NCBI GenBank assembly: GCA_017429465.1
Contig: JAFROU010000039.1
Coordinates: 1-10,324 of the forward strand
Direction: 5' to 3'
Source: Candidatus Saccharimonadota bacterium
Lineage (GTDB): Bacteria > Patescibacteria > Saccharimonadia > Saccharimonadales > Nanosyncoccaceae
DNA: 10,324 nucleotides
Position numbers and translations under genes: made by a program. Shown piece after piece: positions 6,189 through 10,324 of the stretch (positions within the stretch are counted from its first letter, which is position 1; every line of letters begins with the position of its first letter). The notes under the pieces are model-generated. The model was not told the DNA's origin, did not search any database, and saw nothing but the letters and a program-made list of their open reading frames with translations.

Positions 6189-9100
6189 ATGTTCCGGAAA
6201 TCTCCACACTCCAACCGGATTTCATCATTGAAATCCACCCTAAAGGTCGTTTTTGCTACCTTCTTTTTATCTTTGGTAGCTTCTAAATCAGTCTTCGCCG
6301 AAACCACCGAGCTTCGGTTGAATGTGCTCGCACCGGGCTCTGACCCGTCTGAGCAGATTCCGGTCCCTGACACCGGTTTTGCGTCTGTGTCCGATTCTGG
6401 GATTAGCCTTTCTATTATCGCAATTATTCTTGCAGTTGTGTTAGCGGCGGTAGTAGCGTTCGTGTTCTTTTATCTGCATCGTCGTCGTCAACAAAAAGAC
6501 CTAAAGCAAGCTGAAAATAAAGTTTATACACTTGATCGTAAGCCAGTTAGTGAAGCCGTTTCTGATAGCGTTAAAAAGGCTGGCCCACGTGCCACCTTGG
6601 CGCTCGTTGGTCTCCTTACTGCTGGTCTTGCTATGTCTATGTTCCAACCAGCCCAACCAGCCAAAGCTGATGCCTTTAACCAAGATGATAAAATTGGTAT
6701 TACCACTGGCGGCTCGTTACCACTTAATGCCGTACTAGACGAAACACTCGGTGCCTTTATCTACACCACCGACCACGTTTCTGTAAACGGCGCCACAAAT
6801 AATGGCTACGATTTATATATGACTTCCTCCCGCACCGGCTCAGGCGGCAATTATTTGTATCTCAATGGTGATGCTACTTCTGAACACTTCCTACTGCCAA
6901 CCGATGGTTCAAGAAGCGTTCCAGGTGTTCTTGAAGACAATGCCTGGGGCTACACAATTAGCAGTAATAATCCATCCGCATCAGATAGCGTTTGGATTGC
7001 TGTCCCGACCACCGAAGATGGTCATCAACTACGTGAAGCTTCTGGCTCAGCCACTCCAGCTGGCGATTCCATTAACGTGACCTACGGCTTTAAAGTTAGT
7101 GCCGATGCCACACTTGGTACCTATCTTGGCTCAGTAACCTACACCGCTATTGCCAACTACCTGCCATATACTCTTACTCTCCAAACTCAAAATGATACTA
7201 CCCTTACTGTTACTCGTACTGCCTCCCCACGTGGTGGCAACCTTGGCATTCTCGCCAGCGGCGACACTATTCTCCACGGGGATACTTTAAGCATCGCAGC
7301 TACCTCCCCAATTGGCTTTAGCACCCCAATTATTAAGATCAATGGCGAAGTCGCTGCTGAAGGCACCTACACCGTTGTTGGTAACACCACCATCGTTTCT
7401 AGTGCCAATGTCCAAGACTTTCGCCTTACCACTTCTGCTGGTAATGGCGTAACGATTGGCGTTACCCGTACTTCCTCTCCATATGGCAACGCCTCAACTG
7501 GCCCGCTTACTAATGGTGACAAACTTTACTATCACGATGTTATTCAGATTACCTTTACGCCAGTTGAAAGTTATAATATTGTGCTTCATACCGTTAACGG
7601 CGAATCCTTCACTAGCGGGGAACTCCTAACTGTGGAAAGAGATATATCTGTTCGCGCCACCGCAAGTACCATCACCTATAATATTACCTACAGTTGTAAT
7701 GGCGCCACGGGCAACCCAGAAGTCCAGGTGAAGGAACACAACCAACCGGTCAACCTCTATGCCGAAACAGTCTGTTCTAACCCAGGATACTCGTTCCTTG
7801 AATGGAATACCGCCGCCGACGGTAGTGGTGATAGTTACAGCGCAGGCAGTAGCTATACCGAAAATGCAGAACTTACTCTCTATGCTAAATGGGGCATCAT
7901 TGGCTACCCATTAAAAGCCACAGTTGGCACCTACACTCATCTCACGATTGAACGTCTTGAATCGCCATACGGCAATGCTTCTACTGGTGTGATTGTCCCA
8001 CCAACCGTCGTCTACCATGGTGACGTTCTTAGAATCACTGCTACGGTTGACACGGGTTACGACGCTCCAGAAATCACCTATTCTACCACCAACAATTCTA
8101 ACGACTTTCACCCTCTTGAGAGCGACACCTACACTATCAACAACTCTCCACTCTACCTTAAAGTAAAGACTAATGTGGTTGAATATAATATTACCTATAA
8201 CTGTAACGGTGGTAGCGGCGGTGTCCCAGCTCAGTTTAAGGTCACCAACGAATCTATCGTGATTGCTGATAACGATCCAAATGCCGGCGGCTGTGTCAAC
8301 GAAAATGGTGTCTTTAACACCTGGAACACCAGTTCAGATGGTACCGGCGTGGATTACGACCCAGGCACCACCTATAGTGATAATGCCGACCTCACCCTTT
8401 ACGCTAAGTGGGATATGATTGTGGTCTACACCCTGAAATATAATAACAATGGCGGTGAAGGAGAAACTCCGGCCGACGAGCCAAGCTCTGAAGAAACTTC
8501 TGCCAGAACCTACACCTTTACCAACCTTCAAGAAGCAGTCATCCCATATCGCGAGAATTATAGCTTCCGCGGTTGGGCTACTAACCCAAACGCCGTCGAA
8601 CCAGAAGCTGTCCCAGGTGGTGAATTCGTCGCCAGAAACGCCAGTCACGACGTAACCCTTTACGCAGTCTGGCAAGCCGTGGTCGGCTTCCCATCCAGCC
8701 TCACTACGATGCAAGATATGACTGACTCGATTTGTGATGCCGTCACGACCCCAACTAAGTGGGATATCTCGCTTGGTGAAGAATACAGCTTTACGGTTGG
8801 ACAAGATACTAAGACAGAGATCATTCCAGATATGTCCAAAGTCTATGGCGTCCAAATGAAGTCTCTAACCGATACGCGTGACACTAAAACCTATACCATT
8901 GCTAAATTAGCAGATGGAAGGTGCTGGATGACGCAGAATCTTGCATTAGGCGGATCTTCATCTATAACGCTTACCCCAGCAAATTCAGATGTCTCCTCAA
9001 ACTTTACTATCCCAGCCGCTCAAAATACTGGCAGCACGGATTGGAGTCAAAATGTCGATACCCTTCATATTTATCAGAATGCCGAAACATATTACGGTAA

Positions 9101-9476
9101 TTACTATAACTGGTATACCGCTACGGCCGGAACTGGTACTGCCTCACTCGAAGAAAACGCCGTCGCCCAAGATAGTATTTGCCCAAAGGGTTGGAATCTG
9201 CCAAGCAGAGCCGAACAAAGGACGTTGGTTGATTCGTATAAATTAAACTACACGGGCGGGGCTGACATTGCGGCTAACGCTCCTATATATCTAGTAAAAT
9301 CTGGCCAATACTTAAGTGGCGAGTCGATCAAAGGCGTAGTTGGCTATTATTGGTCCTCAACCGCAAAGAATCAACCTCAAGGTTATGTGATGGTCCTAGG
9401 CGGAACCAATGTCGAAGTAACTGGCTGGAATAAATTCTTCGGCTATAGTGTTAGATGCGTTGCTACTAGTAATTAA
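6189..9476 (+). CDS. Large exported modular protein: PDTG/membrane segment, WxL-like domain, InlB B-repeats, C-terminal FISUMP domain
   Basis: The protein has 1095 residues. Residues 1-37 are a signal peptide (likely cleavage after SVFA). A short exposed segment ends in VPDTG (59-63), followed by a helix at about 71-95 and a HRRRQQK basic stretch, resembling a sortase sorting signal placed internally. About 35 polar residues later, a second hydrophobic segment (134-153) ends in AKADA near 158-162, like a second signal peptide. Residues 165-322 form a beta domain ending TYLGSVTYTA, similar to the WxL-like protein at 9603. Residues 327-828 alternate a repeat containing SPYGNASTG with three InlB B-repeats ending YAKW or YAVW. 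Residues 886-1091 are a FISUMP (Fib_succ_major) domain with DTRDTKTYTIAKL, RCWMTQNL, CPKGWNLPS, YYWSST and SVRCV. The role is probably surface display or adhesion (inferred). The long upstream extension of the frame, from 6000, is not coding. Confidence 0.9.
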   Translation: MFRKSPHSNRISSLKSTLKVVFATFFLSLVASKSVFAETTELRLNVLAPGSDPSEQIPVPDTGFASVSDSGISLSIIAIILAVVLAAVVAFVFFYLHRRRQQKDLKQAENKVYTLDRKPVSEAVSDSVKKAGPRATLALVGLLTAGLAMSMFQPAQPAKADAFNQDDKIGITTGGSLPLNAVLDETLGAFIYTTDHVSVNGATNNGYDLYMTSSRTGSGGNYLYLNGDATSEHFLLPTDGSRSVPGVLEDNAWGYTISSNNPSASDSVWIAVPTTEDGHQLREASGSATPAGDSINVTYGFKVSADATLGTYLGSVTYTAIANYLPYTLTLQTQNDTTLTVTRTASPRGGNLGILASGDTILHGDTLSIAATSPIGFSTPIIKINGEVAAEGTYTVVGNTTIVSSANVQDFRLTTSAGNGVTIGVTRTSSPYGNASTGPLTNGDKLYYHDVIQITFTPVESYNIVLHTVNGESFTSGELLTVERDISVRATASTITYNITYSCNGATGNPEVQVKEHNQPVNLYAETVCSNPGYSFLEWNTAADGSGDSYSAGSSYTENAELTLYAKWGIIGYPLKATVGTYTHLTIERLESPYGNASTGVIVPPTVVYHGDVLRITATVDTGYDAPEITYSTTNNSNDFHPLESDTYTINNSPLYLKVKTNVVEYNITYNCNGGSGGVPAQFKVTNESIVIADNDPNAGGCVNENGVFNTWNTSSDGTGVDYDPGTTYSDNADLTLYAKWDMIVVYTLKYNNNGGEGETPADEPSSEETSARTYTFTNLQEAVIPYRENYSFRGWATNPNAVEPEAVPGGEFVARNASHDVTLYAVWQAVVGFPSSLTTMQDMTDSICDAVTTPTKWDISLGEEYSFTVGQDTKTEIIPDMSKVYGVQMKSLTDTRDTKTYTIAKLADGRCWMTQNLALGGSSSITLTPANSDVSSNFTIPAAQNTGSTDWSQNVDTLHIYQNAETYYGNYYNWYTATAGTGTASLEENAVAQDSICPKGWNLPSRAEQRTLVDSYKLNYTGGADIAANAPIYLVKSGQYLSGESIKGVVGYYWSSTAKNQPQGYVMVLGGTNVEVTGWNKFFGYSVRCVATSN
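7167..8672 (+). repeat. Interleaved repeat region: three SPYGN-type units and three InlB B-repeats
   Basis: InlB B-repeats (Listeria-Bacteroides repeat) lie at 7677-7892, 8184-8411 and 8427-8672. They run from YNITY(S/N)CNG, or YTLKYNNNG in the third, to LYAKW or LYAVW. The other repeat lies at 7167-7412, 7419-7667 and 7905-8177. Its shared pattern is a T-x-x-R/E-x-x-SP core, then YGNASTG in copies 2 and 3, then a (H/Y)HGD or YHD turn before a strand. I do not recognise that second family. The order is S-S-I-S-I-I. Repeats 1 and 2 of the InlB type each carry a cysteine pair (503/529 and 672/702); the third lacks it. Confidence 0.75.
8844..9461 (+). other. FISUMP domain-coding segment
   Basis: This is the C-terminal module of the 1095-residue protein. 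Hallmarks in order are a TDTRD turn with a KTYTIAKL strand, GRCWMTQNL, NYYNWYTA, CPKGWNLPS, GYYWSST and YSVRCV. The family is common in Fibrobacter, Bacteroidetes and Saccharibacteria surface proteins and has a C-type-lectin-like pattern of Trp and Cys residues. Cysteines at 912, 998 and 1090 fit disulfide bonding outside the cell. A ligand cannot be predicted. Confidence 0.85.
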
Positions 9477-9487
9477 CACAGGTTAAT

Positions 9488-9506
9488 AAGCATAAAAACT
9501 ATTGAC
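9488..9506 (+). repeat. 19-bp promoter-proximal direct repeat, copy 1
   Basis: AAGCATAAAAACTATTGAC, containing the first five bases of the -35 box, is identical to 10191-10209. Sequence between this block and the leader hairpin is not conserved apart from the -10 box, so the repeat probably marks duplicated or co-regulated promoters. Confidence 0.8.
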
Positions 9507-9530
9507 TTTATCGGCGACTCGGTGTATAAT
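9502..9530 (+). promoter_or_regulatory. Promoter of the WxL-like secreted protein gene
   Basis: TTGACT (9502-9507), a 17-base spacer and TATAAT (9525-9530): near consensus and likely strong. Expected start of transcription is at 9536-9537, the first bases of the leader hairpin. There is no convincing terminator between the previous gene and this promoter, so some read-through is possible. Confidence 0.85.
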
Positions 9531-9535
9531 TAGGA

Positions 9536-9556
9536 TGTTAAAGGTCATATTTAACA
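9536..9556 (+). promoter_or_regulatory. 5'-terminal leader hairpin with GGTC loop (copy 2)
   Basis: Arms TGTTAAA (9536-9542) and TTTAACA (9550-9556) pair perfectly around the loop GGTCATA. It begins 6 bases after the -10 box ends. The rest of the leader to the ATG is A-rich and almost unstructured. Confidence 0.7.
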
Positions 9557-9590
9557 TAAAAATTAAAAATAAATATAAATATATACATAG

Positions 9591-9596
9591 AAAGGA
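9591..9596 (+). promoter_or_regulatory. Ribosome binding site of the WxL-like gene
   Basis: AAAGGA ends 6 bases before the ATG at 9603 in an A-rich, open leader; it fits a highly translated message. Confidence 0.75.
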
Positions 9597-9602
9597 AAAC
9601 CT

Positions 9603-10136
9603 ATGTCCAAATCAACAAAAATAATGGCAGTTTTTGGTGTTGCCGCCGCTCTAGGAGTAGCTGCTTTGCCATTAGCTTCTTATGCTGATAATACCTATAG
9701 TGCTACGACTGATATTACGGTGTCAATCAACGAGACTTTCTCTGTCACTGCTGATGCGACCGTCAACACTTCGGTTACGAACAACGCTGCAATTAATGCA
9801 ACCATGAAACCACATGTAACGGTCACTACCAACCACGCAACCGGTTGGGTACTCAGTGCCCAGACTTCTCATACCGGTGGCCCAGCTCTTAAGAGTGGTT
9901 CTAACGAAATTGATGCTGGTGTACCGTCTGTAGGTACTTCTGCTTGGGCTCTTAGTGGTGGCGATCTTACTGGTTACACTGCGCTATCAACATCTCCTAC
10001 GCTTGTTAAATCCTCTAGCGTGGCAACTGACACAACTGGCGTCGAAACCGAGTTTACTATCGGCGTAACCGCTTCTCCGAGCCAAGCAGCCGGATCCTAC
10101 ACTGGCACCATCACTTGGACTGGTGCAATTCACTAA
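9603..10136 (+). CDS. Small secreted WxL-like beta-sandwich surface protein
   Basis: The protein has 177 residues with a clear signal peptide at 1-28 (MSKSTKIM start, Ala/Leu core, likely cleavage after SYA). The mature part is Thr/Ser/Val-rich and cysteine-free. It carries ATGWVLSAQ at 79-87 and ends with SYTGTITWTG, which resemble the proximal and distal motifs of WxL domains that bind Gram-positive cell walls non-covalently. The assignment is tentative; a pilin-like or coat-like subunit is possible. The C-terminal strands resemble the end of residues 165-322 of the preceding large protein (VTYGFKVSADATLGTYLGSV). No transmembrane anchor or sortase motif is present. With a near-consensus promoter, leader hairpin, good ribosome site and strong terminator, it is probably an abundant, monocistronic surface or secreted protein. 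Confidence 0.85.
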   Translation: MSKSTKIMAVFGVAAALGVAALPLASYADNTYSATTDITVSINETFSVTADATVNTSVTNNAAINATMKPHVTVTTNHATGWVLSAQTSHTGGPALKSGSNEIDAGVPSVGTSAWALSGGDLTGYTALSTSPTLVKSSSVATDTTGVETEFTIGVTASPSQAAGSYTGTITWTGAIH

Positions 10137-10155
10137 TAATTGTCAGATCTAAACA

Positions 10156-10186
10156 AAAAAATAGCCCTTCGGGGCTATTTTTTATT
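10156..10186 (+). terminator. Intrinsic terminator after the WxL-like gene
   Basis: A 12-bp perfect stem (AAAAAATAGCCC with GGGCTATTTTTT) closes on a stable TTCG tetraloop at 10168-10171 and runs into a T tract. The A-rich 5' side makes it potentially bidirectional. It lies 20 bases after the TAA stop and isolates this gene from the one at 10301. Confidence 0.95.
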
Positions 10187-10190
10187 AAAA

Positions 10191-10209
10191 AAGCATAAAA
10201 ACTATTGAC
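10191..10209 (+). repeat. 19-bp promoter-proximal direct repeat, copy 2
   Basis: Identical to 9488-9506 and including TTGAC of the -35 box. The distance between copies is 703 bases, about one gene unit, which fits a tandem gene-plus-promoter duplication. Confidence 0.8.
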
Positions 10210-10233
10210 ACGCTCTTTTTGTTCTATTACAAT
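10205..10233 (+). promoter_or_regulatory. Promoter of the partial gene at 10301
   Basis: TTGACA (10205-10210), a 17-base spacer and TACAAT (10228-10233). It starts directly after the preceding terminator and is followed at the same spacing by the third leader hairpin. Confidence 0.85.
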
Positions 10234-10238
10234 AGAAA

Positions 10239-10260
10239 TGTTAAAAGGTCATATTTAACA
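10239..10260 (+). promoter_or_regulatory. 5'-terminal leader hairpin with GGTC loop (copy 3)
   Basis: Arms TGTTAAA (10239-10245) and TTTAACA (10254-10260) enclose loop AGGTCATA. It begins 6 bases after the -10 box, exactly as in the copy at 9536, with one extra loop base. Confidence 0.7.
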
Positions 10261-10300
10261 AAAATATAAATTTAACCTATTTAATAGGGAGCGTTTCAAA

Positions 10301-10324
10301 ATGAAAATAACAAAAATTTCCGCC
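10301..10324 (+). CDS. Start of another probable secreted protein (8 codons only)
   Basis: Only MKITKISA is visible before the window ends. AGGGAG (10286-10291) lies 9 bases before the ATG, and the gene has the same promoter and leader-hairpin arrangement as the WxL-like gene. The basic start resembles a signal-peptide n-region, so a paralogue of the 177-residue protein is plausible, but 8 residues cannot establish this. Confidence 0.6.

Noticed and set aside
8334..8855. Minus-strand open frame of 173 codons
   Set aside because: It lies wholly inside the InlB-repeat region on the opposite strand, has no ribosome site or promoter, and its translation shows no recognisable domain; it is a shadow of the plus-strand gene.
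9472..9487. Inverted repeat ATTAAC/GTTAAT at the FISUMP gene's stop codon as a terminator
   Set aside because: The stem is only 6 bp and AT-rich, with no T tract following; it would not terminate on its own.
9536..9556. Leader palindrome as a plain DNA operator
   Set aside because: Not excluded, but the related leader at 6129 changes arm sequence while keeping pairing and loop, which fits RNA structure better.
1..10324. UGA recoded as glycine (SR1/Gracilibacteria)
   Set aside because: No in-frame UGA occurs in any called gene, and all complete genes stop at TAA; the standard bacterial code is sufficient.

Overview
The window looks like a surface-protein locus from an ultrasmall Gram-positive-type bacterium, most likely a Candidatus Saccharibacteria (TM7) or related Patescibacteria genome. 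The pointers are giant exported proteins built from beta-helix, Ig-like, InlB-type and FISUMP modules, basic n-region signal peptides, a PDTG-like motif before a membrane helix, AT-rich leaders with canonical TTGAC/TATAAT promoters, TAA stops at every complete gene, and no in-frame UGA (which argues against the UGA-as-glycine lineages SR1/Gracilibacteria). This taxonomic call is an inference from architecture; no rRNA or other marker gene is present.

Layout. Positions 1-4552 (minus strand) hold most of a very large secreted protein (at least 1517 residues, C-terminus outside the window): signal peptide, two GLUG-type beta-helix modules, a CotH-type kinase domain and at least four Ig-like (Big_3) repeats of exactly 222 bp. 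Divergent from it, at 4695-5333 (plus), is a six-helix membrane protein resembling the Pr6Pr family, apparently made from a leaderless transcript. It overlaps tail to tail by 4 bp with a minus-strand gene (5330-6031) for a single-pass exported protein with a juxtamembrane cysteine cluster. Divergent from that, at 6189-9476 (plus), is a 1095-residue exported protein with two hydrophobic export or membrane segments, a WxL-like beta domain, three InlB B-repeats interleaved with another repeat, and a C-terminal FISUMP domain. Next come a 177-residue secreted WxL-like protein (9603-10136) with a clear terminator, and the first 8 codons of another gene (10301 onward).

The three plus-strand genes starting at 6189, 9603 and 10301 share a promoter/leader design: an AAAAACT(A/C)TTGAC -35 region, 17-bp spacing, and a hairpin starting exactly where transcription should begin. 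The hairpin loop keeps the GGTC core while the stem sequence differs between leaders but stays paired. This is the most interesting unexplained signal here: a candidate 5'-terminal RNA element that may stabilise or co-regulate mRNAs for abundant surface proteins.

All six genes encode exported or membrane proteins, so the region is best read as a cell-envelope and adhesion island. No mobile element, CRISPR array or RNA gene was found, and no gene-free stretch exceeds about 165 bp.
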